A stretch of DNA of 64,000 nucleotides from Pyrus communis (Eukaryota; Streptophyta; Magnoliopsida; Rosales; Rosaceae). Shown one piece after another: positions 30,307-40,810 of the stretch (within the stretch, counting starts at the first letter, position 1; every line of letters starts with the position of its first letter). Location: the NCBI RefSeq assembly GCF_963583255.1, contig NC_084815.1:10091724-10155723 (forward strand). Direction: 5' to 3'. The notes below the pieces were generated by a model. That model was not told where the DNA came from. It did no database searches and was given only the letters and a program-made list of their open reading frames with translations. The position numbers and the translations under genes are program-made.

Positions 30307-31260
30307 AATCAAACATTGTCCTCAATGTTTTAAGCATAGATTCACACAAAACATAAGTAAACACACAAAAAGCAACTAAACATTTTAAACATGGCATAAT
30401 GTAATTAACAAAAAGAAGAGTTTAGGGACGCAAATCTGGTTATGGAGTGTAAATTCCCTCTTCTCCTTGGTGATTGCATTGAGGCTTTGATCTTTGTGAT
30501 TCCACAGGCTTACTCTTGAACTGGTTTCTGCCCATCGTTGATTTTCCTTTGTGCTACTTCTTGAACTGGGCAGCAGGATGGTTCTTTTGGTTTCCCCCGA
30601 AGGTCTGAGCTTCCTCCTGTTATCTGTTTCTTTGTTCAATCTTTGCAGGAGTGGTCCCTTCTCTGGAAGTGTATCAACCGTTGAAGATGACTACTCGAGA
30701 GCAACGCTAGGTAAGCAATCAGGAATAGATTCCAGGCAGTTGGCTCCAGATCGGAAGACTGACTCCAAGTGCCGGCTGATTGCTTCTTTTACTTTGCCAT
30801 GCAAGTAAGAACAAGGACAAAGAAAAAGACAGGGAAAGAGCATGATATGAGATACTTTTGCTTTTGACCTTGATGATATGAGATACCTTTGCTTTGAAGA
30901 AGCGGTGAATGAATCAGCACATGCTTCAATCCGCCGTTTCCTCCTGGGTCATATGTACTCCAGGCATCTGGTATCATCTTTGGGGAAGAAGAAAGAATTG
31001 AGTATTTTGAAAGGCTTTGCTGGGAGTGCGCCCTCAGAGGTGAGGGAGAGTTGGGCATTTTCTTCAGGTTTGCCCTGCCATAAAAGACGAAGGTCGACAT
31101 ATATAGAGATAATATCAAGTGGTGGTACTTTTTACCCTTGTCGACAAACGTTTTGATCCCGCAAATCCGGTTCTTTGAAATAGTGGCGCCTCTTCGATCT
31201 TTGAATACGCCTCTTCGATTTCTGAGCAGGCGCCCCTTCGATTTCTGAACGACGCCCCTT
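30307..31260 (+). other. Spacer of element M between polypurine tract 1 and the antisense promoter
   Basis: Conserved with N, Z, V and T. It contains the coding tail of the 73-codon antisense frame (SGPFSGSV... to stop at 30808) without its signal-like start. No confident gene. Confidence 0.45.
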
Positions 31261-31540
31261 CGCTTTCTGAACGACACGTGGTAGTGCAGATGCGGCTCCT
31301 TTTGACAAAGCTGCACGCGTCTTCTGAAAAGCAGAGAAAGCGTCGCCGAACTTTGCGCTTGTCGGCTAAAGATGTGTAGATGCGATGATGGCCTCCACGT
31401 GTTTTCAGCTTTGTCAGAAATCTTTTGACAAAGTTGAACGCGTTTTCTTGAAAAGCCGAGGGGGCGTCGCCTAAATTACGCCGGAAAATCCGGCTCTTTG
31501 AATCGGTGGACGCGTCGTCTTGGCTTTTTATAGAGCTATC
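31190..31540 (+). promoter_or_regulatory. Putative promoter of the antisense gene (M copy)
   Basis: Two G-boxes (CACGTG at 31275-31280 and 31396-31401), 121 bases apart, two ACGCGT-type modules with TTTTGACAAAG, and a TATA-like TTTTTATAGAG at about 31524-31534, about 120 bases before the ATG. The order is shared with the V and T copies. Confidence 0.5.
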
Positions 31541-31652
31541 AATCACCCCAACACACACACTCTGAAGATTTCCCATTCCTGAAACTCGACTCCGGCCCTT
31601 TGTGAAATTTTAACTCCATCCACCCCTTCTCTTTGAACATCGTTGAAAAAAA

Positions 31653-32324
31653 ATGGCAAACTCATCGAACCTTAGCTTAGATTTGAGTCTCAGCAGCGAT
31701 CCGGTTGCGCCCCGTCAAGGTAATGTATGGCGCCCTTCTTTTTTATCTTCTAACGGTCCTCTTTCAGGTGAAGACTCTGTGATGCAGGACGCCACAACAG
31801 CTACAATAGTAGCTAAAAACCTCCTCACTCCAAAAGATAGTAGGCTGCTGTCAGGACGGTCCGATGAGTTGGCCGTTCAAGAGTCCCTCGCACTTAGTGT
31901 TCAGTGTGCGAGTTCTGTGTCCAACATGGGCCAACGCCTGCTTGCTCGGTCCCGCCAAGTGGAATCGTTGATGGCAGAGGTGGAAAGACTTAAGCAAGAG
32001 ATCCAGCAGCTTAAGTACGAGAATAGAAGTTTGCATGTGCTTGCAAATAACTATTCGTCGGGGATGAAGAGGAAGCTTGATGAGCTGCAAGAATCTGAGG
32101 GTCGAATTCACAGTGACCGTCAAAGGCTTGCATCTTATCTCCAGAGGCACCTTTTTCCTGGGTTATCCAGCGCTTGGCCAAGTATTGAGGCCTGGAATGC
32201 TCTAGCTCCGATGCCTCCCGCTCCGATGGCTTCCGCTCCGATGCCTCCCGCTTCTATGCCTCCCGCTTCTATGCCTTCCGCTTCTGCGCCTCGTAGTGGG
32301 GCTTCACGCAAACAACCTTTGTGA
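31653..32324 (+). CDS. Antisense-strand coiled-coil protein of element M (intact, 223 codons)
   Basis: Same gene as at 5502, from MANSSNLSLD to KQPL, antisense to element M. The NVWRPSFLSSNG block, the SDELAVQESLALSVQC segment and the coiled coil (about 98-165) are all present. The tail has mixed APMPP/ASMPP pentads. Substitutions relative to N, for example VESLKQEI to VERLKQEI, do not break the frame. It is followed by TGAAGCTCCACC and a T tract. Function unknown. Confidence 0.75.
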   Translation: MANSSNLSLDLSLSSDPVAPRQGNVWRPSFLSSNGPLSGEDSVMQDATTATIVAKNLLTPKDSRLLSGRSDELAVQESLALSVQCASSVSNMGQRLLARSRQVESLMAEVERLKQEIQQLKYENRSLHVLANNYSSGMKRKLDELQESEGRIHSDRQRLASYLQRHLFPGLSSAWPSIEAWNALAPMPPAPMASAPMPPASMPPASMPSASAPRSGASRKQPL

Positions 32325-32354
32325 AGCTCCACCTTTCTCCATGTTTAGTATCTT

Positions 32355-32356
<2 letters not shown>

Positions 32357-32390
<34 letters not shown>
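32357..32390 (-). repeat. Oligo(A) tract of element M
   Basis: 34 T on the plus strand (A in element orientation) at the tail-to-tail boundary between the gag-like gene and the antisense gene. AATAAA overlaps the start of the A run. Confidence 0.7.
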
Positions 32391-32392
<2 letters not shown>

Positions 32393-32406
32393 TAACATAA
32401 ATAAAA

Positions 32407-33495
32407 TCAAACGGCATGAAATTGGTCCTTGAATGGAAGGTGATACTTGAAGTGAACCGGCAGTGGTTTGAATTCTAGTGTAGGTGTCTGATTAAAAAAA
32501 AATAGCAAGTTAGTATAAAATCTAATGGAATTTGGAAAAAAAAACTTACTTGTTTTGTCCGATAAGAACTCAATGACAAACACCACTCCTTTGAAAGTTT
32601 CAGGGATATTGGATTTGGCCAGATTGCAAGTGATGGTTATGACTTGTCCAATGTCATCAAATTTAACTTCTTTGGATTTTGTGGTTTCAAGAACGTCCTC
32701 TTTGATGAATTCATGACATTCCCTACTTGTCACCTTTGAAAGGGCTTCCAAGATGTCTTTTTCACCTTCTTCTTCCTTGGAAGTCCTGAATCTGCAAGGA
32801 ATAGGGATACTTGTTGGAACGGGGTTAAAAATAATGAAATTTGGAACAACCATACCTGTATTAGATGGCATAGGAGCAATAGGTGCCTCCGGTAAAGGTG
32901 TTTCCACCCTTTCCGTGGGTTGGGTGTATTCCTCTTCCTTGTGATTTGATTTTGATGGTTGAGGGTCCGTTCCAACCTCCTTGTCACTTCTCAACATGAT
33001 TTCCTTGGCAGTTTCAAATTCTCCCTTCGGATTTGCAATGGTTGAACTAGGGAGTTCGCCTTGGTCTCGAAACTGTCCTACGAACTCCGCGATCTGCCCA
33101 ATTTGCTTATCCAAGTGGTCCAACCTTTGTGGTGGCTGCATAGGCGTTGAATAGAACTCCTCATATGGCTGCCAATATCCTTCTTGTTGAGCCTCATTGT
33201 CTTGAATTTGTGAGCCCTGCACCAAACAAATTAATTCATTAAGCTTTTGATTATAATCTATTGACGAACTTGAGTTTGGTTGGGCATATTGAATATGAGG
33301 TTGTGGTGGCTGCCAATATCCTCCTTGTTGAGCATTTTTAGGTTCCCACCACATAGAGTTTGAATGATCACTCCAATCCGAATTGTAAGTATTGGAAAAC
33401 ACGTTATTCCTTGATTGAAGATTAAATATATCAACTCTTTGCATTTGGGACCTTTCCATGAGTTGTGACAAAAGAGAAGCATTATCAAGTGCCAT
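32407..33495 (-). CDS. Gag-like protein of element M (capsid-less deletion derivative)
   Basis: Open frame of 362 codons from MALDNASLLS; an in-frame ATG 22 codons upstream (33561) is not shared with Z, so the inner start is preferred. After FSNTYN and GYWQPP-like repeats comes LDKQIGQIAEFVGQFRDQGE, then NPKGEFETAKEIMLRS, a Pro/Glu-rich linker and SKEEEGEKDILEAL. All have counterparts in the intact Gag between zinc knuckle and protease. The capsid, zinc knuckle and protease active site are absent. The C-terminal FKPLPVHFKYHLPF resembles the linker just before gypsy reverse transcriptase (KPLPxHLKY type). I infer two large deletions that left a continuous frame. Whether the protein is made or useful is unknown. 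Confidence 0.65.
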   Translation of the reverse strand: MALDNASLLSQLMERSQMQRVDIFNLQSRNNVFSNTYNSDWSDHSNSMWWEPKNAQQGGYWQPPQPHIQYAQPNSSSSIDYNQKLNELICLVQGSQIQDNEAQQEGYWQPYEEFYSTPMQPPQRLDHLDKQIGQIAEFVGQFRDQGELPSSTIANPKGEFETAKEIMLRSDKEVGTDPQPSKSNHKEEEYTQPTERVETPLPEAPIAPMPSNTGMVVPNFIIFNPVPTSIPIPCRFRTSKEEEGEKDILEALSKVTSRECHEFIKEDVLETTKSKEVKFDDIGQVITITCNLAKSNIPETFKGVVFVIEFLSDKTSKFFFPNSIRFYTNLLFFFNQTPTLEFKPLPVHFKYHLPFKDQFHAV

Positions 33496-33585
33496 CTTGT
33501 TCTTAACAAACAAAACACAAATAAAAAAACTAAATCTAAAAGACAATACAGAAACAAACAATCCAAGGGATTAGCAAATTTTCTA

Positions 33586-33604
33586 ATCCCCGGCAACGGC
33601 GCCA
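33586..33604 (-). other. Primer-binding site (tRNA-Asp), element M
   Basis: Reverse complement of TGGCGCCGTTGCCGGGGAT, six bases from the LTR boundary at 33610. Confidence 0.9.
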
Positions 33605-33609
33605 AAATT

Positions 33610-35551
33610 TGATGCGGGATTTATACGCGCACAAATTAAACCCTCTTTTTGACAATTGTAGTATAAGTATAAGTAGGGATCGTTCTGGACCGGAGATTAG
33701 GAGGGATTGTTAATCACTTGGATTTGACTCAAAAACGTAAAAACGTAATAATAAACTCTAAACTAGACTCAAAGAATGTAAAACTAAACTTTAAAACACT
33801 AAGACAAACCAAAGACTCAAAATACTTTTAAAAACACAAACTAAAATGATTTCTAACTAAATTGACATTAAAGTAAAGGGGGATTTAAGTTTATACGAAA
33901 TTAAATTAAATGAACAAATTAAAACAGAATGTAAATATGAAATTGATGAAATAGAATGGATGAATGCTAGCTAAGGGGGTCATCTCCACATATGTTACAC
34001 TTGCATAATAAAAAGATTTCCAATTACATTTCAATAAATTATGAAACTCATCACCCCGGGTTAATTAGGTCCGCTTAAATTAACCGTCAAGTTTTCCTTA
34101 AGTTAATGAATTGGATGGGTTAGCGCAACGCAATTCACAACATTCTCCAAAAGTCCTTTACGTGAACAGCACAATAAAGATACAATCAAAGATCATTAAG
34201 CATTATGAAAACTATAAGTGTTGACGAGGCATTCGTTACTATGATGAGCATGAAACTCGTGCCAAGAATTCATTTAACGCGATTGTTTATAAGCAACCTC
34301 CACTACTTGTGAATATAAGTTCATAACGATTAGGTGAAAATCACTTATATTCTAGCGTCATATTCATGCATGAAAATTAAGCGCGCATTCTTAATAAACA
34401 TACATAAATAAGTTATCAATCAAACGGTTAAACAAATTGAATCAACAACTTATGAAATGCAATTAGAAGTAATCAAATCAAAATGCAAGCATAAACATAT
34501 ATTTCGAATCACCCCCTAGCTAAGGGGGGGTTTAATTTATTATAACTTTGAAATCAAAGAAATACCTAAACATTCCAACAACTCAAACTTGAATTGTATG
34601 AACGTTTAGGCACTCTTCTCTTCCATTCCTCATACGTACAAACAAAGAGAATTGAATTTAAACATTGAAATCAAAGAAACACCTAAACATTCCAACAACT
34701 CAAACTTGAATTGTATGAACGTTTAGGCACTCTTCTCTTCCTCGTTGTTGTAGCACAAGGTCTAAGGATAGTTTGATGGTGTGAATGGTTTGGGGAGTGG
34801 TGTTTGGATTAATAGGGAAATGGAAAAATGGTGTTTGGATTACAAGGGAAATGGAAAAATGGTGTGTTGTGTATGAAATGAGATGTCCATGAATGAATGA
34901 ATGCAAGGGTATTTATAGGAGTAGTGGAGGGAACATATGGCTATGTCATTTGTAGGTGAAGTAGGTGGATGTTGTAGGTGAAGTAGGTGGATGTTGTAGG
35001 TGAAGTGGGTGGATGTTGTAGGTGAAGTAGGTGGATGTTGTAGGTGAAGTGGATGTTGTAGGTGAAGTAGGTGGATGTTATGTTAAGTGATAAGTGATAA
35101 GTGATATGATATGTGGTTATGATATGATAAGTGGTTAAGTGGTGATGATAAGTGATAAGTGATTAAGTGATATGATATGTGGTGATGATAAGTGATAAGT
35201 GCATGTGGGTTAACTAATGAAGGAAATGCATGTGCAATGACAATGTGTTAGAATGGATGTGTGTTATGCATGGCATGATTGGGATTAGGAAAGGTTTAAA
35301 TGTCCTAAAACTAAAGAGAACAAGGTTCCAACACTTTGGCTCCAATTAGGTCTTCAATTTCGTCCAACACTTTGGCTTCAAGCATAAGCTATCCGTCCTT
35401 AGCCCAAAAGTGCTCCAAAAGTCTCCAAAATGCATCTTTTTGTTCCTTTAGCCCTTTGGACCTACAAACACACGAAAATAGCTTAAAGTACTAAAATAAC
35501 TAAAGAAACATAACGTAAATGTACGAGAACAAGCCATTTAAGTCGCATAAA
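33610..35551 (-). mobile_element. 5' LTR of element M (truncated at its outer end)
   Basis: Matches 26621-28560 at offset 6989 with near identity, but lacks the outermost 13-15 bases including TGATAGGAGC. At 35547-35551 (ATAAA) it runs directly into X sequence. Confidence 0.9.
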
Positions 35552-38007
35552 CAATCGCGTTAAACGAATTCTTGGCATAAGTTTCATGCAATCATAGTAA
35601 CGAATGCCTCGTCAACACTTATAGTTTTCATGATGCTTAATGATTCTTGCTTGTTTCTCTATTATTGATAAGTCATATTTTGCATGCATGTATAGCTTTC
35701 TTATTTGGCGTTTTTGTATTGTTTTTGGATTAAACTAGTTGCATTTCACATTATTTGGTGTTAGTGTGCAGCCAAGTGTGAATTTGGATCAAAGGGAAAG
35801 CAAATGAAGTAAAAACATTCCAGAAATGATGTGAAGTGTTAAGAGATGTAATTCAGCCATTTTGGGTGATTCTAAACAAAGCAAAAACATGGATGTCACC
35901 TATGTGGTTCCAACATCAAAACATGCATTCACATGCATGTCACAACCTTAGCCGTGTGTTCCCATATCATCCCATCAGATTATACACTTCTAAACACCAA
36001 ACATGCAATCACATGCATGATAACATCCATTCCGTGCAGATTCCATGTTTTAACACCCAAAACATCCCTCACATGCATGTCCACAACCTGACCCGTGCAT
36101 TCCATTTCCCTTCTTCACTTCTCTTTGCAGAAATTCACATGCATGGTGATTAAACAAGTAACTCCTTGCAGCCACCATTTCAGAAATCAAACCCATCCCT
36201 TTGTCCATGCCGTGAGCTTTCTGCCATTCCCAGAGTTTTATAACCAATTTGCAGATTCCACTCCCTTGCTTGCAGACATTCCACATGTGTTTGGATTAAA
36301 TAAACCACTTACTTGCAGAGCATGTCCATGCTTTGCAGGTAGCATGCCAGAAATCCACTAAAACAACCATTTCATGCGATCCCAACTCTAATGCCCATTT
36401 GATGCACATTAATACTCTCTGCAGCACCCCTTTCACATGGACCATGTCAGATTTTCACATGCATTCCAATTGTCTTCCCATCATCAATCATATTCAGAAA
36501 TTAATTAAGGGGAATCACTCATCTCTCTCTCGGATCCAATTTCCATTACACACTCAATTGGCTCCATTTTTCTGTCTTCCATCTCAGAAACACAATCATT
36601 TCCATCACTTAAGCTCTGCCATCTGAGTTAAAAAAAAGCTAAGATCCAATCTGATTGTCTCCCCATCATTAGACTCATTCAGAAATTCACCAAGGGGGGC
36701 AGATTGCTTTTTCGGATTCATGGGATCACACACACTCTATTTGCTCTAATTTCTGTCCATCATTCACTCTCATTCCCCCTCTCCATTCCATTGCATTCGA
36801 CACTCTCACACTTTCACAGAAACTGTCCATTTCTCTCCATTTATGCACCACTCACAGAAACCATTCAACATTAGTTTCTCCACCCTCATTTACAATCACA
36901 TTTGGGAGCTCCAACACCGAAGGCACTCTTCAAGGAATTCAATATCAGTTTTGCTTCAAGGGTTCCTTCTACTTCATTCTATGTTCATTCATGTTGTGTA
37001 TGTTTATGTTAAATCTTGTGTAAACATGAATTGTAACTAATCCTCCTCTAGGGATTCGATGTAACCTTGCAAAGTTTGCCATGTAATTAAGTTAGAATGC
37101 TCATTTTGTCCATCTATTTCTTGTTTCATTTTCTGTTTTAATGGTGACTTAGTATGTTGATTTTAATGTTTGATCATCATTTGAATTAATCACTAAGTTG
37201 TGTAGCCAAGATTAAAGCACACATCATGCATAATCTTGGTAGATATGTGAATGAATGAAGGGAGTGTTTAGCACACATCCTGCCGAATTACTCCCTTTGG
37301 TTTTATGAAAGTTTCTTATACATTATATAATCTTGATTATGAACCAAAGTTGCACATCACAATTAGGTTCATGATTAGAGACATTTGATCAAATCCACAC
37401 ATCATATGGTTGATCATATCCAAGTGAAACAAACTCAAGAAATAGGTAGATGGATGAGTATAAACTAACTTGACAAACATGGACTTAGTTGAGCAATGGT
37501 GAAATCGAATCCCTAGTTTCATTTCCATTGATACTATCCCATTACATTAGTTGTTGATTCATTTATTTGTGTTTATTTCATACTCTTATGCTTTCAAGTT
37601 AAAACAACAAATCTGCATAGTTTGATTAGTTTGATTCAAATCTGCCTATTTAGACTAGTTTGATTCATTTCTTAGATTTCTTGCAAACAAGTAGTTACAT
37701 AGGTCCAATTAGTCCCTGTGGATTCGACACCCTTGCTTGTGCCATTATACTAAATATATTCTAGCATTAGGAAGGAATTATACATCAACAATTATGCAAT
37801 TCATGTAGGGAACTTGTGAGGAATGCTTTGGGTTGTCGTATGCAATCATCCAATTCATTAACTTAAGGAAAACTTGACGGTTAATTTAAGCGGACCTAAT
37901 TAACCCGGGGTGTTGAGAATTCATGGTTTATTGAAATGCAATTGGAAATCATTTTATTATGCAAGTGTAACATGTATGGAGATGAACCCCTTAGCTAGCC
38001 ATACCAT
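35552..38007 (+). repeat. Duplicated X/S flank, copy 3
   Basis: Matches 14133-16588 at offset 21419 with no difference noticed, including the whole solo LTR S and its ATTAT duplication. It continues through the X site where the TR-GAG inserted in copy 1, here uninterrupted. Confidence 0.9.
35666..37790 (+). mobile_element. Solo LTR S, second copy
   Basis: Same length (2125 bp) and same ATTAT flanks (35661-35665, 37791-37795) as 14247-16371. It arose by duplication of the flank, not by a second insertion. Confidence 0.85.
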
Positions 38008-38405
38008 CCATTCATTTCCGTCAATTTCATATTTACAATTTGTTTTTTTTACAATCTATCCATTTTAGTTTAAATTCGTCCAAAATCAATCCCCCCATAT
38101 TTCGTTTAAGTCTTAGTCTTAATCTTTTTTATTTTTAGTTTTGAATTCTTCGAGTTTAGTATAGCATTTTAGTTTGTGTTTTTTAAAAGCATTTTGAGTC
38201 TTTTGATTTGTTTTAGTGTTTTAAAGTTTAGTTTTACATTCTTTGAGTCTAGTTTAGTGTTTTATATTATGTTTTTACGTTTTTAAGTCAAATCCAAGTG
38301 ATTAACAATCCCTCCTAATCCCCGGTCCAGAACGATCCCTACTTATACTTATTCTACAATTGTCAAAAAGAGGGTTTAATTTGTGTGCGTATAAATCTCG
38401 CATCA

Positions 38406-39151
38406 TGCAATCATAGTAACGAATGCCCCGTCAACACTTATAATTTTCATAGAGCGTAATGATTCTTGCTTGTATCTCTATTATGCAATCATGTAGGGGA
38501 CTTGTGGGGAATGTTTTGGGTTGTCGTATGCAATCATCCAATTCAATAACGTTAGGAAGATTTGAAGGTTAATTAGTGCATCACAGTTAACTTGGAGTGT
38601 TGAGAATTAATGATTTATTGAAATGCAATTGGAAATCGTTTTATTATGCAAGTATAACATGTATGGAGATGAACCCCTTAGCTAGCCATCATTCCATTCA
38701 ATTCTATCACACATTCACATTTACATTTTTCTTTTACTTACAATCTGTTCTTTTAGTTTAAATTCGTCAAATTAAAATCCCCCTTTACTTTATTGTCTAA
38801 TTTAGTTAGAAAGTGTCTTAGTTTGTGTTTATAAGAGTTTTGCGTCATTTTGTTACACAAATTCGTCCAAATTTGTGTTTGTGCTCAAATCTGCCCAGAA
38901 AGTGGTTTTTAGGCAGATTTGAGTGTGTTTGTGTTGTTTTGAGTTTTTTGGTTTGTTTTAGTGTTTTAAAGTTTAGTTTTGCATTCTTTGAGTCTAGTAT
39001 AGTGTTTCATATTGTTATTTTACGTTTTTGAGTCAAATCCAAGTGGTTAACAATCCCTCCTAATCCCCGGTCTAGAACGATCCCTACTTATAAATATACT
39101 ACAATTTGACGAAAAGAGGGTTTAATTTGTGTGCGTATAAATCTCGCATCA
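38406..39151 (+). mobile_element. Right part of solo LTR Y
   Basis: Resumes Y after the TGCAA duplication and ends CGCATCA at 39151. Carries one hairpin D of the CTCAAATCTGCC type (about 38884-38924). Confidence 0.85.
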
Positions 39152-39156
39152 GTATG

Positions 39157-39597
39157 GTTGTTCCAAATTTCATTATTTTTAACCCCGTTCCAACAAGTAT
39201 CCCTATTCCTTGCAGATTCATGACTTCCAAGGAAGAAGAAGGTGAAAAAAACATCTTGGAAGCCCTTCCAAAGGTGACAAGTAGGGAATGTCATGAATTC
39301 ATCAAAGAGGACGTTCTTGAAACCACAAAATCCAAAGAAGTTAAATTTGATGACATTGGACAAGTCATAACCATCACTTGCAATCTGTCCAAGGGCAAAG
39401 TTCCTGAAATGTTCAAAGAAGATGTGTTTATCCTTGAGTTCATGTCGGAGCACATAAGTAAGCCACCTCCTCCAATTTCAATTTTCTTTTATACTAACAT
39501 GTTGTTAATGATTCAGGCATCCAATCTTGAATTTAAACCATTACCGGATCATTTCAAGTATCACCGCCCATTCAAAGATAAATTCCATGCCGATTGA
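39157..39597 (+). pseudogene. Gag-like gene of Z, 3' portion
   Basis: Continues the frame broken at 11855: VVPNFIIFNPVPTSIPIPCRF, a SKEEEGEKNILEALPKV segment, and the pre-reverse-transcriptase linker FKPLPDHFKYHRPF, then stop. It parallels the C-terminal third of the M frame. An ATG at 39109 (reading from Y into Z) makes a longer frame, but that start lies in LTR Y and is accidental. Confidence 0.7.
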
Positions 39598-39602
39598 TTC
39601 AG

Positions 39603-39651
39603 AAAAAAAAAAAAAAAGAAAGAAAAAAAAAAAAGAAAAAAAAGAAAAATA
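39603..39651 (+). repeat. A-rich tract of element Z
   Basis: About 49 bases of A with scattered G, at the same tail-to-tail boundary as the pure A tracts in N, M, V and T. The G interruptions suggest an older copy. Confidence 0.7.
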
Positions 39652-39666
39652 AAGCAGATGTAGCCT

Positions 39667-40359
39667 TCACAGAGGTTGTTTGCTTGAGGCCCCACTACGT
39701 GGCTTTACTCTTGAAGCGGAAGGCGTAGGAACAGAAGGCATCGGAACGGAAGGCGTAGGAGCAGAAGACATAGGAACGGAAGGCAACGGAGCGGGAGGCA
39801 TCGGAGCTAGAGCATTCCAGGCCTCAATACTTGGCCAAACGCTGGATGACCCAGGAAAAAGGTGCCTCTGAAGATAAGCCGAAAACCTCTGACGGTCGCT
39901 TTGAATCCGACCTTCAGACTCTTGCAGCTCATCAAGCTTCCTCTTCATGCCCGACGAATAGTTATTTGCAAGCACATGCAAACTTCTATTCTCATACTTC
40001 AGCTGCTGGACCTCCTGCTTGAGACTTTCCACCTCTGCCATCAATGATTCCACCTGACGGGAGCGGGCAAGCAGGCGTTGGCCCATGTTGGACACAGAAC
40101 TCGCACACTGAACACTAAGTGCGAGGGACTCTTGAACGGCCAACTCATCGGACCGTCCTGACAGCAGCCTACTATCTTTTGGAGTGAGGAGGTTCCTAGC
40201 TACTATTGTAGCTGTTGTGGCGTCCTGCATCACGGAGTCTTCACCTATGAGAGGACCGTTAGAAGATAAGAAAGAAGGGCGCCATACGTTACCGTGACGC
40301 GGCGCGCCCGTATCACTGCTAAGGCTCAATTCCAAGCTAAGGTTCGATGGGTTTGCCAT
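39667..40359 (-). CDS. Antisense-strand coiled-coil protein of element Z (intact, 230 codons)
   Basis: Same family as 5502, beginning MANPSNLSLE and ending KQPL. The core through the coiled coil is conserved. The C-terminal tail is longer and differs most, with APLPSVPMSS-type repeats and an extra SRVKPRSG. The frame is intact even though the surrounding element is old and broken. Its promoter-like region lies at 40420-40810 on the same strand. Confidence 0.75.
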   Translation of the reverse strand: MANPSNLSLELSLSSDTGAPRHGNVWRPSFLSSNGPLIGEDSVMQDATTATIVARNLLTPKDSRLLSGRSDELAVQESLALSVQCASSVSNMGQRLLARSRQVESLMAEVESLKQEVQQLKYENRSLHVLANNYSSGMKRKLDELQESEGRIQSDRQRFSAYLQRHLFPGSSSVWPSIEAWNALAPMPPAPLPSVPMSSAPTPSVPMPSVPTPSASRVKPRSGASSKQPL

Positions 40360-40419
40360 TTTTCAAAAGTGTTCAAAGAGAAGGGGTGGATGGAGTTAAT
40401 TCTCAAAGGGCCGGAGTCA

Positions 40420-40810
40420 ATTTTCAAGAATGGGAAATCTTCAGAGTGTGTTTGTTGTGGTGATCGATAGCTCTATAAAAAGCCAAGGCGACGCGTCCAC
40501 CGATTCAAAAAGCCGGAATTTCCGGCGTAATTTAGGCGACGCTTTCTCGGCTTTTCAGAAGACACGTTCAACTTTGTCAAAAGATTTCTACTTTTCAGAC
40601 AACACGTGGAGGCCATCATCGCAACTACACATCTTTAGCTGACAAGCGCAAAGTTCGGCGACGCTTTCTCTGCTTTTCAGAAAACGCGTGCAGCTTTGTC
40701 AAAAGGAGCCGCATCCGCACTACTACGTGTCGTTCAGAAAGCGAAGGGGCGCCTGCTCAGAAATCGAAGAGGCGTCTTCAAAGATCGAAGAGGCACCACT
40801 ATTTCAAAAA
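40420..40810 (-). promoter_or_regulatory. Putative promoter of the antisense gene (Z copy)
   Basis: Contains a G-box (CACGTG, 40603-40608), ACGCGT modules, TTTTGACAAAG-type motifs, and the CAGAAATCGAAG-type units near 40735-40805. Same order as in N, M, V and T. Confidence 0.45.

Larger units (their letters stand above)
26621..35551 (-). mobile_element. Non-autonomous LTR element M (minus strand)
   Basis: On the minus strand: 5' LTR (35551 to 33610, its first bases missing), primer site, gag-like gene (33495 to 32407), oligo(A) tract, antisense gene on the plus strand (31653-32324), spacer, polypurine tracts 1-3, and 3' LTR (28575 to 26621). The LTRs are nearly identical (one C/T difference noticed, 27611 against 34600), so it is young. 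It inserted in Y copy 2 after TATCT (26616-26620). The right side is joined to X rather than to Y. Confidence 0.85.
13076..38405 (+). mobile_element. Solo LTR X in Y (with nested insertions and duplicated copies)
   Basis: Starts TGATAGGAGC at 13076 after TGCAA (13071-13075) and ends CGCATCA at 38405 before TGCAA (38406-38410), so it is a complete insertion with a 5-bp target duplication. X sequence is 13076-14246 and 16377-16588 at the left, and 35547-35665 plus 37796-38405 at the right, with a further partial copy at 25939-26548. Freed of insertions and duplicates it is about 1.78 kb. Unlike most LTRs here it has only one leader hairpin A (13784-13829). Confidence 0.8.
11856..39151 (+). mobile_element. 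Solo LTR Y in Z (with nested insertions)
   Basis: Starts TGATAGAAGC at 11856 and ends CGCATCA at 39151, flanked by GTATG at 11851-11855 and 39152-39156. Only LTR sequence belongs to it: 11856-13075 and 38411-39151, about 1.96 kb once insertions are removed. It has no primer-binding site or internal region of its own, so it is a solo LTR left by LTR-LTR recombination. It carries a TATA box (12397), duplicated hairpin A, hairpin B and stem-loop C (12969-13010). Confidence 0.85.

Noticed and set aside
35666..37790. Second S copy considered as an independent insertion
   Set aside because: It has the same target duplication and the same flanks over 2.4 kb as the first copy; it was duplicated with its host.
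40430..40642. Frames beginning MGNLQSVF or MGILQSVF opposite the antisense promoter (also 5456, 31576, 51219, 56777)
   Set aside because: After the first 20 codons the frame shifts between copies (SQGDAS in some, KPRRRV in others), as expected for noncoding DNA.
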